Shown here: positions 18,036 through 27,478 of the stretch, piece after piece
Layout: each line of letters starts with the position of its first letter
How positions within the stretch are numbered: the stretch's first letter is position 1
Source: Candidatus Enterocloster excrementipullorum
GTDB taxonomy: Bacteria; Bacillota; Clostridia; Lachnospirales; Lachnospiraceae
NCBI GenBank assembly: GCA_019119575.1
Contig: DWWT01000026.1
Coordinates: 62,001-126,000, forward strand
Reading direction: 5' to 3'
DNA: 64,000 nt
Translations under genes and position numbers: made by a program
The notes under the pieces: generated by a model
Told to the model about the DNA's origin: nothing
Databases searched by the model: none
Seen by the model: the letters and a program-made list of their open reading frames with translations, nothing else

Positions 18036-19370
18036 ATGCTGATTATTGGAAACGGACGCCTGGTGACCAGGGACGAAGCGCAGCCTTTTTTTGAGAACGG
18101 AGCGGTGGCTGTAGACGGAGAGCGGATCTGTAAGGTTGGAACTCTGGAGGAGGTTCGGAGGGAATTCCCGGAGGGGGAATTTGTGGACGCCAGAGGGGGA
18201 CTGATCATGCCCGCCTTTATCAACGCCCATGAACACATTTACAGCGCCATGGCAAGAGGGCTGTCCATCAAGGGATATGACCCCAAGGGGTTTTTGGATA
18301 TCCTGGACGGCATGTGGTGGACCATTGACCGGCATCTGACAAATGAGCAGACACGCCAGAGCGCCAGGGTGACATTCCTGGATTCCATTAAGAATGGGGT
18401 TACCACGGTATTTGACCATCACGCCAGTTTTGGGCAGATTCACGACAGCCTGTTTGCCATTGAGGACGCGGCGGAGGAATTCGGCGTCAGGGCCTGCCTG
18501 TGCTACGAGATTTCAGACAGGGACGGAAAGGACAAGGCGCGGGAGGCAGTGCTGGAGAATGCGGCCTGGATCCGCCATGCCATGAAGGATGAGAGCGGTA
18601 TGATTGCGGGCATGATGGGCATGCATGCCCAGTTTACGATCTCGGATGCGACCATGGCTCTGGCAGCGGAGCACAAGCCGGAAGGCGCGGGGTATCACAT
18701 TCACGTGGCAGAGGGGATTGAGGACCTGCATCACTGCCTGAAGCATTACGGGAAGCGCATTGTGGACCGGCTGATGGACTGGAATATTTTGGGGGAGAAG
18801 ACGCTTTTGGCCCACTGTATCTACATTAATTCCCATGAGATGGATTTGATAAGGGATACGGGCACCATGGTGGTGCATAACCCGGAATCAAATATGGGCA
18901 ATGCCTGCGGCTGTCCGCCGACTATGGAGCTGGTGCACCGGGGAATTCTCACCGGTCTGGGAACCGATGGCTATACCCAGGATATGCTGGAGTCTTATAA
19001 GGTGGCGAATGTGCTCCACAAGCACCATCTCTGCGATGCGAATGCGGCCTGGAGCGAGGTTCCGAAGATGCTTTTTGAGGGGAACCGGGAGATTGCGGGC
19101 CGGTATTTTAAACAGCCTCTGGGTATTTTAAAGGAGGGGGCTGCCGGGGATGTGATTGTGGCGGACTACGTGCCCAGGACGCCGATGGATGCCTCCAATG
19201 TGAACAGCCACATTGTCTTTGGACTTACAGGGCGCAGCGTGGTGACGACTGTGTGCAATGGAAAGGTACTCATGAAGGACCGGGAGGTTATCGGAGTAGA
19301 CGAAGAGAAGGTGCTGTATGAGGCGCGGGAAGAGGCGGCGAAGCTGGCCCGCTCCATCAACGGGTGCTGA
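18036..19370 (+). CDS. ssnA: SsnA-type putative aminohydrolase
   Basis: A 444-residue amidohydrolase superfamily protein. The metal motif is PAFINAHEHIYSAMARGLS, followed by TTVFDHHASFG, GMHAQFTISDATMALAAEH, YHIHVAEGIEDLHHCLKHYG, TLLAHCIYIN and the late Asp in GLGTDGYTQDML. These match SsnA, a guanine-deaminase/ATZ-like protein fixed in the Se-dependent purine cluster. It is presumed to open or deaminate a purine-derived ring. GAGAGGAGGG precedes the ATG. It leads the rightward operon, followed 100 bp later by ygfK. Confidence 0.94.
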   Translation: MLIIGNGRLVTRDEAQPFFENGAVAVDGERICKVGTLEEVRREFPEGEFVDARGGLIMPAFINAHEHIYSAMARGLSIKGYDPKGFLDILDGMWWTIDRHLTNEQTRQSARVTFLDSIKNGVTTVFDHHASFGQIHDSLFAIEDAAEEFGVRACLCYEISDRDGKDKAREAVLENAAWIRHAMKDESGMIAGMMGMHAQFTISDATMALAAEHKPEGAGYHIHVAEGIEDLHHCLKHYGKRIVDRLMDWNILGEKTLLAHCIYINSHEMDLIRDTGTMVVHNPESNMGNACGCPPTMELVHRGILTGLGTDGYTQDMLESYKVANVLHKHHLCDANAAWSEVPKMLFEGNREIAGRYFKQPLGILKEGAAGDVIVADYVPRTPMDASNVNSHIVFGLTGRSVVTTVCNGKVLMKDREVIGVDEEKVLYEAREEAAKLARSINGC

Positions 19371-19470
19371 AACAGGCGGCGCGCCGGCCGGTGCGCCGGA
19401 AGATGGGAACCGGCGGGCGTGCGGCAGCAGGGGGCGGCAGGCCTGCCCCGCAGACAGGAGGAGGAAGAAG

Positions 19471-22464
19471 ATGAGTGATAAAATGACGCCCATGCCTTTT
19501 GGGAAGATGATGGAATGGATCCTGGAAGAGCATGAGAAGGGGAGTATTTTCGGAATCCGCAAATTTTTTAAGGCGGATCCGCAAAAACACTATGAAATCT
19601 TTGGGAGAAGGCTGGAAACGCCTTTGGGGCCTGCGGCAGGGCCCCATACCCAGCTTGCGCAGAACATTGTGGCGGCCTATCTGGCCGGCAGCCGCTTTTT
19701 TGAACTGAAAACAGTCCAGAAGATCGATGGGGAGGATCTTCCTGTGGCCAAGCCGTGCATCCGGGCGGAGGATGAGTGCTATAACTGCGAGTGGTCCACG
19801 GAGCTCTATGTGCCCCAGGCGTTTGACGAGTATGTGAAGGCCTGGTTTGCCTGCCGGGTTCTGGCAAAGGAGTACGGGCTGGGGGACATGGACGGCTTCC
19901 AGTTCAATATGTCTGTGGGTTACGACCTGGAGGGCATTCAGCTGGAGAAGATCGACCGGTTTATCGAAGGGATGAAGGACGCGTCGCAGACGCCGGTTTT
20001 TGAGGAATGCCGCCAGTGGCTCCTGGAGCATGCGGACCGCTTCCGGTACTTTACCAAAGAGGATGCGGCGGCGGTGCCGGCCAAGATCACGGACAGCGCC
20101 ACGCTTTCCACTCTCCACGGATGTCCGCCTCAGGAGATTGAGCGGATTGCCAGATACCTGCTGGAAGAGAAGGGTGTGCACACGTTTATCAAGTGCAATC
20201 CCACCCTTCTGGGGTATGAATATGCCCGGGACATCATGGATCGTATGGGCTATGACTATGTAGCCTTTGGGGATTTTCATTTTAAGGATGATCTCCAGTA
20301 TAGAGATGCGGTGCCCATGCTGGAGCGCCTGATGGCTCTGGCCCGGGAGAAGGGCCTGGAGTTCGGCGTGAAGATTACCAATACATTCCCCGTGGATGTA
20401 AAGAATGGGGAGCTTCCCAGCACGGAGATGTACATGTCCGGAAAATCCCTGTATCCCCTCTCTATGTCCGTGGCCATGAAGCTGGCAAAAGACTTTGACG
20501 GGAAGCTGCGCATCTCGTACTCCGGAGGCGCGGATGCACTGAATATAGAAAAAATTGTGGACGCGGGAATCTGGCCGGTGACAGTGGCTACCACCCTGTT
20601 AAAGCCGGGAGGCTATGAACGTCTGGGACAGATGGGTGAAATCTTCCGGAAAAAAGAGCCGGTCTCCTTTGCGGGCGTGGATGCGGCGAAGGTGGAAGCG
20701 CTCGTGGAGGCCGTGCAGACAGATCCCCACCATGTGAAGGCCGTGAAGCCCCTTCCTTCCAGAAAGATGAACCGCCCGGTTCCGCTGACAGACTGCTTTA
20801 TCGCGCCCTGCAAGGAGGGCTGTCCCATTCACCAGGACATCACAGCGTATCTGCAGCTGGAACATGCAGGACGTCACAGGGAGGCGCTGGAGGTGGTTTT
20901 GGAGAAAAATCCCCTTCCCTTTATTACGGGAACGATCTGCGCCCACAACTGTATGAGCAAGTGTACCAGGAATTTTTATGAGAGTCCGGTGGATATCCGC
21001 AGGGCTAAACGGGAGGCCGCGGAGGGCGGATTTGCGGAAAATCTGGCGCGGCTGAAGGCGGCTGCGGCTGTGCGGGCCGCATCCGGAAAGACGGCCGCTG
21101 TGGTAGGCGGCGGGCCTGCAGGCCTGGCGGCAGCGTATTTCCTGGCCAGAGCCGGAATTGAGACAACGATTTTTGAGAAAGAACATGCCCTTGGCGGTGT
21201 GGTGCGGCGGGTGATCCCGGAATTCCGCATTTCATCCCAGGCGATCGACCGGGATGTGGAGATTGTGGCCGCTATGGGCGTAAAGATGGTGACAGGGCGG
21301 GAGATTACGGATGTTTCCGCGCTGAAGCAGGAATATGATTTTGTGGTTCTGGCCCTGGGAGCCTATGAGAAGGGAACTCTCCGGCTGGAGGAAGGGGAGA
21401 CGGTGAATGCCCTGGATTTCCTGGCGGAGTTTAAGGAGACGCAGGGCCATGCGGATGCGGGCGAGAACGTAGTGGTCATCGGCGGAGGAAACACAGCCAT
21501 GGATACGGCCCGGGCGGCAAAGCGCAACGCGGGCGTAAAGAAGGTCTCCCTGGTTTACCGGCGTACCAGGCGGTATATGCCTGCGGATGAGGAAGAGCTG
21601 GCGGAGGCCCTGGAGGACGGCGTGGAGTTTGCGGAGCTTTTGTCTCCGGTGAGGCTTGCCGGCGGCCGGCTGCTCTGCCGGCGGATGGTTCTGGGAGAGA
21701 TGGATGCAGGCGGCAGAAGAAGCGTTATTGAGACGGAAGAGACAGCGGAGGTTCCTGCCGATACGGTGATCGCCGCGGTGGGCGAGAAAGTGCCCGGCGC
21801 ATTTTACAGGGAGCAGGGCATTGCCGTGGACGGGAAGGGCCGGCCGGTGGTGAATGAAGAGACGCTGGAGTCCTCCCAGCAGGGGGTTTACGTGATCGGA
21901 GACGGACTTTACGGCCCCGCAACTGTGGTGGAAGGAATCCGGGACGGTATGAAGGCGGCCCAGGCGATTGCCGGAAGAGCCCTGGTACAGGATGCGCCGG
22001 TTTCCGGGGATGAAGCGGCAATCTATGGGCGGAAGGCCCGGCTGGAAGAGGAAGATTTTTCCAAATCCGACAGCGAGCGCTGCCTGTCCTGCGGCAGTAT
22101 CTGCGAAAACTGCGCGGAGGTCTGCCCCAACCGGGCCAATGTGAGCATCCGTGTCCCGGGAATGAAGATGCACCAGATCCTGCACGTGGATTCCATGTGC
22201 AATGAGTGCGGCAACTGCAGGAGCTTCTGTCCGTGGGACAGCGCGCCGTATCTTCACAAATTCACCCTCTTTGCGGGGGAGAAGGAGATGGCGGAGAGCG
22301 AAAACCAGGGATTTGCGGTTCTTGATAAGGAGAAAGGCGTCTGCCGGGTAAGGCTGGGAGGGCGTATGCTCGCCTATCAAAAGGGAGAGAGACCCCAAGA
22401 GATTCCCCAGGCTGTGGCAGCGCTTATGGACGCAGTGATGGAAGACTATTCATATATGCTGTAG
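19471..22464 (+). CDS. ygfK: YgfK: GltD-like flavoprotein with 4Fe-4S clusters (putative selenate reductase subunit)
   Basis: A 997-residue protein of standard YgfK length. Residues 1-420 form a dihydroorotate-dehydrogenase-like barrel. From about 445 a GltD-type module follows: CKEGCPIHQDI, the FAD loop VVGGGPAGLAAAYFLARAG near 543 and the NAD(P) loop VVIGGGNTAMDTARAAK near 668. The tail holds ferredoxin-like cysteines CLSCGSICENCAEVCP and CNECGNCRSFCP (about 870-915). The name comes from a selenate-reductase phenotype, but genetics in gut bacteria place it in urate/xanthine metabolism. It probably moves electrons between NAD(P)H and the purine hydroxylase, which lacks its own FAD subunit. 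ACAGGAGGAGG decides the start at 19471. Confidence 0.94.
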   Translation: MSDKMTPMPFGKMMEWILEEHEKGSIFGIRKFFKADPQKHYEIFGRRLETPLGPAAGPHTQLAQNIVAAYLAGSRFFELKTVQKIDGEDLPVAKPCIRAEDECYNCEWSTELYVPQAFDEYVKAWFACRVLAKEYGLGDMDGFQFNMSVGYDLEGIQLEKIDRFIEGMKDASQTPVFEECRQWLLEHADRFRYFTKEDAAAVPAKITDSATLSTLHGCPPQEIERIARYLLEEKGVHTFIKCNPTLLGYEYARDIMDRMGYDYVAFGDFHFKDDLQYRDAVPMLERLMALAREKGLEFGVKITNTFPVDVKNGELPSTEMYMSGKSLYPLSMSVAMKLAKDFDGKLRISYSGGADALNIEKIVDAGIWPVTVATTLLKPGGYERLGQMGEIFRKKEPVSFAGVDAAKVEALVEAVQTDPHHVKAVKPLPSRKMNRPVPLTDCFIAPCKEGCPIHQDITAYLQLEHAGRHREALEVVLEKNPLPFITGTICAHNCMSKCTRNFYESPVDIRRAKREAAEGGFAENLARLKAAAAVRAASGKTAAVVGGGPAGLAAAYFLARAGIETTIFEKEHALGGVVRRVIPEFRISSQAIDRDVEIVAAMGVKMVTGREITDVSALKQEYDFVVLALGAYEKGTLRLEEGETVNALDFLAEFKETQGHADAGENVVVIGGGNTAMDTARAAKRNAGVKKVSLVYRRTRRYMPADEEELAEALEDGVEFAELLSPVRLAGGRLLCRRMVLGEMDAGGRRSVIETEETAEVPADTVIAAVGEKVPGAFYREQGIAVDGKGRPVVNEETLESSQQGVYVIGDGLYGPATVVEGIRDGMKAAQAIAGRALVQDAPVSGDEAAIYGRKARLEEEDFSKSDSERCLSCGSICENCAEVCPNRANVSIRVPGMKMHQILHVDSMCNECGNCRSFCPWDSAPYLHKFTLFAGEKEMAESENQGFAVLDKEKGVCRVRLGGRMLAYQKGERPQEIPQAVAALMDAVMEDYSYML

Positions 22465-22479
22465 AAGAGGTGAGGCAGA

Positions 22480-23865
22480 GTGAAATATTGGATTACAGGG
22501 GGAACCATCGTAAATGGAAGCGGGAGATTCCCGGGAGACGTGCTGGTCGAAGAGGGGAAGATACGGGCTCTTGGAACACCGGATGAGATTGCGGGCCTGT
22601 GCGGCGGGGATGCGTGCACCAGGGTGGACGCGTCCGGCTGCCTGGTTTTTCCCGGATTTATTGACGCCCATACCCATTTTGACCTGCACGTGGCGGGCAC
22701 CGTGACAGCGGACGACTTTGCCACAGGCACACGGGCAGCGATCAAAGGGGGGACTACCACGATTGTGGATTTTGCCACCCAGTATCCGGGGGAGAGCATG
22801 GCCCAGGGGCTTGCGAACTGGAATCAGAAGGCAGAGGGAAAATGCTCCTGTGATTATGGATTTCACATGTCGATTACGGAGTGGACTCCGGAGATTTCCA
22901 GGGAAGTGGCGGACATGATGGAGGCCGGGGTCACCTCCTTTAAGCTCTATATGACCTATGACACCCAGGTGGACGATAAGACGATTTTTCAGATCCTGCG
23001 CCGCCTGCGGGAAGCAGGGGGAATCGCGGGGGTACACTGCGAGAACAGCGGCATGATCGCCGCTCTCCAGGATGAGGCAAAGGCGGCCGGCCGCATGGGT
23101 GTGGCCAGCCATCCGGCCACACGTCCCGCGGCCGCGGAGGCGGAGGCCATCGACAGGCTTCTGCGTCTGGCTGAGACAGCGGACACGCCGGTGATTGTGG
23201 TTCATCTCACCTGCGGGGAGGGACTTTCGGTGATCCGCAGAGCCAGGGAGAGGGGACAGAAGGTCTATGCGGAGACATGTCCGCAGTATCTGCTTATGGA
23301 TGACAGCCTCTACGGGCTTGGCGGCATGGAGGGGGCCAAGTACGTGTGCGCCCCGCCCCTGCGCACAAAGCAGGATCAGGCCTGCCTGTGGCAGGCTTTG
23401 GCATCCGGGGAAATCCAGACGATCTCCACGGATCACTGCAGTTTTACCACAGCTCAGAAGGAGCTTGGGCGTGAGGATTTCACAAAGATACCCGGGGGTA
23501 TGCCGGGAGTGGAGACAAGAGCCGTACTCCTGTACACCTACGGCGTGGAGACGGGGCGCATTCGTCCGGAGGATATGTGCCGCCTGCTCGCTGAGAATCC
23601 GGCAAAGCTGTACGGCATGTTTCCCCAAAAAGGGATCCTGGCACCGGGAAGCGATGCGGATATTGTGGTGATGCGCACCGGGGTGTCTGATACGATTACC
23701 GCTTCCGGACAATTGCAGAATGTGGATTATGCACCGTTTGAGGGCTGGGAGACATCGGCCAGAGTGGAGCAGGTGTTTCTGCGGGGCCGGCATGTGGTGC
23801 AGGACGGCCGGATCGCCATGGAAAAACAGGGAAGATATGTGGCGAGAGGAAGATACAGCCTTTAA
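22480..23865 (+). CDS. hydA: Dihydropyrimidinase-family cyclic amidohydrolase
   Basis: A 461-residue hydantoinase/dihydropyrimidinase. The metal motif FIDAHTHFDLHVAGTV is present, as is the Lys that becomes carbamylated, in GVTSFKLYMTYD. GVHCENSGMI, VVHLTCGEGLSVIRRA and ISTDHCSF supply the remaining metal ligands. It opens cyclic ureides; in this cluster the substrate is probably a ring derived from xanthine. The start is GTG at 22480 with AGAGGTGAGG upstream and lies 15 bp after ygfK. It shares the operon with ssnA, ygfK and xdh. Confidence 0.94.
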   Translation: MKYWITGGTIVNGSGRFPGDVLVEEGKIRALGTPDEIAGLCGGDACTRVDASGCLVFPGFIDAHTHFDLHVAGTVTADDFATGTRAAIKGGTTTIVDFATQYPGESMAQGLANWNQKAEGKCSCDYGFHMSITEWTPEISREVADMMEAGVTSFKLYMTYDTQVDDKTIFQILRRLREAGGIAGVHCENSGMIAALQDEAKAAGRMGVASHPATRPAAAEAEAIDRLLRLAETADTPVIVVHLTCGEGLSVIRRARERGQKVYAETCPQYLLMDDSLYGLGGMEGAKYVCAPPLRTKQDQACLWQALASGEIQTISTDHCSFTTAQKELGREDFTKIPGGMPGVETRAVLLYTYGVETGRIRPEDMCRLLAENPAKLYGMFPQKGILAPGSDADIVVMRTGVSDTITASGQLQNVDYAPFEGWETSARVEQVFLRGRHVVQDGRIAMEKQGRYVARGRYSL

Positions 23866-23893
23866 GAGAAGGGCATGTTTTGGAGGGGATGCA

Positions 23894-26473
23894 ATGGGAG
23901 AGAATTTCCGTTTTACAGTGAACGGGGAAGAACGGTGTACGCAGGAGGATAAACCTCTGCTCCGCTATCTCCGGGACGATCTGCACCTGCATTCCGTAAA
24001 GGATGGATGCAGTGAGGGTGCATGCGGCACCTGTACCATTGTGGTGGACGGCAAGGCGGTAAAGTCCTGTGTTCTGACCACCCGGAGGGCCGCAGGAAAG
24101 AATATTTTGACGCTTGAGGGGCTGAGCAGCCGGGAACAGGAGGCCTTTGTGTACGCGTTCGGGGCCAAGGGGGCTGTGCAGTGCGGATTCTGTACGCCGG
24201 GAATGGTGATGGCCGGGAAGGCATTGATCGATAAGAACCCCAATCCCACGGAGGATGAGATTAAGAACGCAATCCGGGGCAATATCTGCCGGTGTACGGG
24301 ATATAAAAAGATCATTGAGGGAATTGAGCTGGCCGCGGCAATCCTCCGGGGAGAGGCGCAGATCGAGGATGATCTGGAAAAGGGGGAAGAGTACGGCGTG
24401 GGGAGCCGGGCCTTCCGCCTGGACGTGCGGGAGAAGGTTTTGGGATACGGGGAATATCCGGATGATGTGGAGATGGAGAACATGGTCTATGCCTCCGCTG
24501 TCCGCTCCCGGTATCCCAGAGCAAGAGTGCTGGAGATTGACTGCAGTCAGGCCAGGGCTCTTCCCGGTGTTCTGGCCGTTCTCACTGCGGATGATGTGCC
24601 TAACAATAAGGTGGGGCATCTTCAGCAGGACTGGGATGTGATGATTGCGAAAGGGGATATCACCCGCTGCGTGGGCGATGCGATCTGCCTGGTGGTGGCG
24701 GAAAACAGGAATATCCTGAAGGAAGCGAAAGAGCTGGTTCGGGTGGAGTATGAGGTCCTTGAGCCGGTGCGGTCCGTCTGGGAAGCTATGGCGGAGAATG
24801 CGCCCAGGCTGCACGAGAATGGAAATTTGTGCCAGAGCCGCCATGTGACCCGGGGAGATGCAAAAAAGGCCCTTGCAGAATCGAAATATGTGGTAACCCA
24901 GCATTACAAGACGCCGTTTACCGAGCATGCGTTCCTGGAACCGGAGTGCGCGGTGGCCTTTCCCTACAAGAACGGGGTGAAGGTGTATTCCTCGGATCAG
25001 GGGGTTTATGACACGCGGAAGGAAATTTCCATCATGCTCGGCTGGGAAGCGGAGCGGGTTGTGGTGGAAAATAAGCTTGTGGGCGGCGGATTCGGCGGAA
25101 AAGAGGACGTGTCCGCCCAGCACATTGCCGCGCTGGCCGCTCTCAAGGTGAACCGGCCGGTGAAGGTGGTGTTCTCCCGGCAGGAGTCGATCAATTTCCA
25201 TCCCAAGCGCCATGCAATGGAGGGGACATTCACCCTGGGCTGCGATGAGAATGGAATGTTCACCGGGCTGGACTGTGACATCTATTTTGACACCGGCGCG
25301 TACGCCTCTCTGTGCGGCCCGGTTCTGGAGAGGGCCTGTACCCATTCCGTGGGACCGTATTGTTATCAGAACACGGATATCCGCGGATTTGGATATTATA
25401 CCAACAATCCGCCGGCCGGAGCGTTCCGCGGCTTTGGGGTCTGCCAGAGCGAGTTCGCCCTGGAGTGCACCATTAACCTTTTGGCGGAGAAGGCCGGCCT
25501 TTCCCCCTGGGAAATCCGTTACCGGAATGCCATTGAGCCGGGGAAGGTGCTGCCGAACGGGCAGATTGCCGACTGCTCCACAGCCTTAAAGGAGACGCTT
25601 CTGGCAGTGAAGGAGGCCTATGAGGCCAATCCCGGCCGGGCAGGCATTGCCTGCGCCATGAAGAATGCGGGCGTGGGCGTGGGACTTCCGGATAAGGGCC
25701 GGGCAAAGCTCATTGTAAATCACGGCGTGGTGGAGCTCTACAGCGCGGCCTCGGACATTGGACAGGGCTGTGCTACGGTGTTCGTGCAGATTGCGGCCCA
25801 GACTCTGGGCATGAAGCGGGAGCAGATTCGCAATATGGGCTCAAATTCGGAGCTGGCTCCTGATTCCGGAACTACCTCGGGCTCCCGGCAGACGCTGATC
25901 TCGGGCGAGGCCGTGCGGATGGCGGCTGTGGAGCTTAAAAAAGCCCTGGACGAAGCGGGGGGATCTCTCGAGGCCTTGGAAGGGCGGGAGTTCTACGCGG
26001 AATTTTTTGAACCGACTGACAAGCTGGGTGCAGATGTTCCGTTCCCCAAGAGCCATGTGGCCTATGGATTTGCCACCCATGTGGTGATCCTTGACGACGA
26101 CGGACGGGTGAAGGAGGTCTACGCGGCTCATGATTCGGGGAAGGTGGTAAATCCCATCTCTATCCAGGGGCAGATTGAGGGCGGTGTCCTTATGGGCCTT
26201 GGATATGCCCTGACGGAAAAATTCCCCTTAAAGGACTGTGTTCCCCAGGTGAAATACGGGACATTGGGTCTGCTGCGCGCCAATCAGATCCCGGATATCC
26301 ACGCCATCTATGTGGAGAAGGAGGAAGAACTGCCCTTTGCTTATGGGGCGAAAGGAATCGGGGAGATCGCGGCAATCCCCACGGCTCCTGCGGCCCAGGG
26401 AGCCTACTATGCCATGGATCATGTATTTCGGGAAAGCCTGCCCATGAAGGGGACGTTTTATAATAAAGCGTAG
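23894..26473 (+). CDS. xdh: Fused xanthine dehydrogenase (2Fe-2S plus molybdopterin domains), selenium-dependent type
   Basis: An 859-residue fusion. The N-terminal domain has two [2Fe-2S] sites: Cys39/44/47/59 in CSEGACGTC and beyond, and Cys97/100/132/134 (CGFC, CRC). From about residue 180 it is a molybdopterin subunit with GEYPDDVEMENMVYASAVRS, VVENKLVGGGFGGKEDVS, PPAGAFRGFGVCQSE and the catalytic Glu in YGAKGIGEIAA. There is no FAD domain, as in E. coli XdhD. It should interconvert urate, xanthine and hypoxanthine at a Mo centre carrying labile selenium (known for this subfamily, not visible in sequence). GGAGGGGATGCA precedes the ATG. Confidence 0.93.
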   Translation: MGENFRFTVNGEERCTQEDKPLLRYLRDDLHLHSVKDGCSEGACGTCTIVVDGKAVKSCVLTTRRAAGKNILTLEGLSSREQEAFVYAFGAKGAVQCGFCTPGMVMAGKALIDKNPNPTEDEIKNAIRGNICRCTGYKKIIEGIELAAAILRGEAQIEDDLEKGEEYGVGSRAFRLDVREKVLGYGEYPDDVEMENMVYASAVRSRYPRARVLEIDCSQARALPGVLAVLTADDVPNNKVGHLQQDWDVMIAKGDITRCVGDAICLVVAENRNILKEAKELVRVEYEVLEPVRSVWEAMAENAPRLHENGNLCQSRHVTRGDAKKALAESKYVVTQHYKTPFTEHAFLEPECAVAFPYKNGVKVYSSDQGVYDTRKEISIMLGWEAERVVVENKLVGGGFGGKEDVSAQHIAALAALKVNRPVKVVFSRQESINFHPKRHAMEGTFTLGCDENGMFTGLDCDIYFDTGAYASLCGPVLERACTHSVGPYCYQNTDIRGFGYYTNNPPAGAFRGFGVCQSEFALECTINLLAEKAGLSPWEIRYRNAIEPGKVLPNGQIADCSTALKETLLAVKEAYEANPGRAGIACAMKNAGVGVGLPDKGRAKLIVNHGVVELYSAASDIGQGCATVFVQIAAQTLGMKREQIRNMGSNSELAPDSGTTSGSRQTLISGEAVRMAAVELKKALDEAGGSLEALEGREFYAEFFEPTDKLGADVPFPKSHVAYGFATHVVILDDDGRVKEVYAAHDSGKVVNPISIQGQIEGGVLMGLGYALTEKFPLKDCVPQVKYGTLGLLRANQIPDIHAIYVEKEEELPFAYGAKGIGEIAAIPTAPAAQGAYYAMDHVFRESLPMKGTFYNKA

Positions 26474-26502
26474 CGCTTCAGGACGGCAGGCAGACAGCAA
26501 AA

Positions 26503-26548
26503 ATGCCCCGGCGGGTGATATTCTGCCGGGGCATACATTTACTTTTTT
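26503..26548. terminator. Bidirectional terminator between xdh and the DUF1836 gene
   Basis: ATGCCCCGGC (26503-26512) pairs with GCCGGGGCAT (26525-26534), extended by two further pairs. T-rich sequence lies on both sides (ACTTTTTTTC to the right, TTTTTG for leftward transcripts). The genes converge here. Confidence 0.88.
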
Positions 26549-27165
26549 TCTTTCCGCCGGGTGCCCGGGTCATCTGCCCGGAGCTCGTCGGTGAGCATTT
26601 CAATCATCTGTTTTTTCAAATATACATCAAAGGACAGCTCGCAGATAAAGGAAAAGAGCTGCAGATATTCCCGTTCCTGCTCGGTAATCGGAGCATCCTG
26701 GAAGGTCTCCATGGCCCGGCCGAACTTGGCCTCCACATCTGCCTTCAGATTTTTCATCTCTCCGTCCTCTAATGTGAATACTTCCCGGTAAATGTCTTCC
26801 AGAGACAACTTAGAAGAGCATCCGGAAAAATGCTTGGAGGTAATGGGGGCGAAGAGTGTCTCGATATCATTAAAGGCCAGCAGGCTCTTGAAATAGTAGA
26901 TAAAAATGAGCATGAGCATGTGGTCCTTGGAGTATTTTTTCTTTACCGGAGGCGGCAGCAGATTGTTTTTTGCATAGTTATTGATCATGGTTTTGGTCAG
27001 AACCTTATCATCCGGATAGCGCCGGGTATCTTTTAAATGTTCCTCCATAAAGGTAGTGACCTGATCCATGTACAGGTCGATGTCGGGAATCTGCTCAGGC
27101 TTTACGTGTGTCTGCCTGTCTAAGCAGTCCATCAGGTGTTTCAGCCTCTCTTCATTTGTCTTCAT
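26539..27165 (-). CDS. DUF1836 protein, probable MerR-like DNA-binding regulator
   Basis: A 208-residue protein. The core VLTKTMINNYAKNNLLPPPV followed by KKKYSKDHMLMLIFIYYFK is the DUF1836 signature: a winged helix-like segment in which a helix-turn-helix is followed by a short strand, as in MerR proteins. The N-terminal 40 residues and the C-terminal 100 are mostly helical with no catalytic motif. Such genes are widespread in Lachnospiraceae and their targets are unknown. A consensus-like promoter lies about 80-100 bp upstream. It converges with xdh, so a direct role in the purine operon is not suggested by layout. Confidence 0.85.
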   Translation of the reverse strand: MKTNEERLKHLMDCLDRQTHVKPEQIPDIDLYMDQVTTFMEEHLKDTRRYPDDKVLTKTMINNYAKNNLLPPPVKKKYSKDHMLMLIFIYYFKSLLAFNDIETLFAPITSKHFSGCSSKLSLEDIYREVFTLEDGEMKNLKADVEAKFGRAMETFQDAPITEQEREYLQLFSFICELSFDVYLKKQMIEMLTDELRADDPGTRRKEKK

Positions 27166-27240
27166 TTCTTCAGCCGTCCTTTCCAGAGGCGCAGCCCGCT
27201 TTGCAAGGTGCGGGCGGTGTCATGTTGTGCCGCTATGTAT

Positions 27241-27269
27241 ATTATATAGTATTGAAAACGAGATGGCAA
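27241..27269 (-). promoter_or_regulatory. Promoter of the DUF1836 gene
   Basis: On the reverse strand TTGCCA (27269-27264) and TATAAT (27246-27241) are 17 bp apart. It lies in the 313-bp gap 27166-27478, which also holds a rightward promoter and a 15-bp tandem repeat and nothing else recognisable. Confidence 0.75.
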
Positions 27270-27292
27270 GGAGAAAATGCGGAGGGCGGATT

Positions 27293-27321
27293 TTTGCCGC
27301 TTGTCACTTTGCCGCTTGTCA
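27293..27321. repeat. Tandem 15-bp repeat overlapping the pcrA promoter
   Basis: TTTGCCGCTTGTCA occurs at 27293-27306 and again at 27308-27321. The second copy contains the -35 hexamer TTGTCA of the pcrA promoter, and the first copy carries an identical hexamer 15 bp upstream. Confidence 0.8.
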
Positions 27322-27344
27322 GCCCCAACCGCGGATGCTATAAT
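27316..27344 (+). promoter_or_regulatory. Candidate promoter of pcrA
   Basis: TTGTCA (27316-27321) and TATAAT (27339-27344) are 17 bp apart, about 135 bp before the pcrA start. Confidence 0.65.
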
Positions 27345-27478
27345 TTTTAGAGCGCGTCTGAGAGCTGCGTTCTGCCAGATGTGCGTTCCGTTTCGCAAAA
27401 GCTCGGGAGATGCAGATGGCGGGAGCGGCGGTTCAGACACATTTTAGATAGGCAATACGAAAAAAGGCGGTTAAGGAT

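Noticed and set aside
19318..19470. Extension of the ygfK frame 51 codons upstream
   Set aside because: It overlaps the end of ssnA in another frame, reads Arg/Gly/Ala-rich, and the ribosome site ACAGGAGGAGG fits only the ATG at 19471.
23696..25345. A 549-codon open frame on the reverse strand across hydA and xdh
   Set aside because: It is antisense to two strongly supported enzymes, has no family motif, and is rich in His, Arg and Pro as expected from the reverse complement of a GC-rich gene.
23894..26473. Selenocysteine codon (in-frame UGA) in the hydroxylases
   Set aside because: Both Mo subunits read through without in-frame stops; selenium in this family is a labile cofactor, not selenocysteine.
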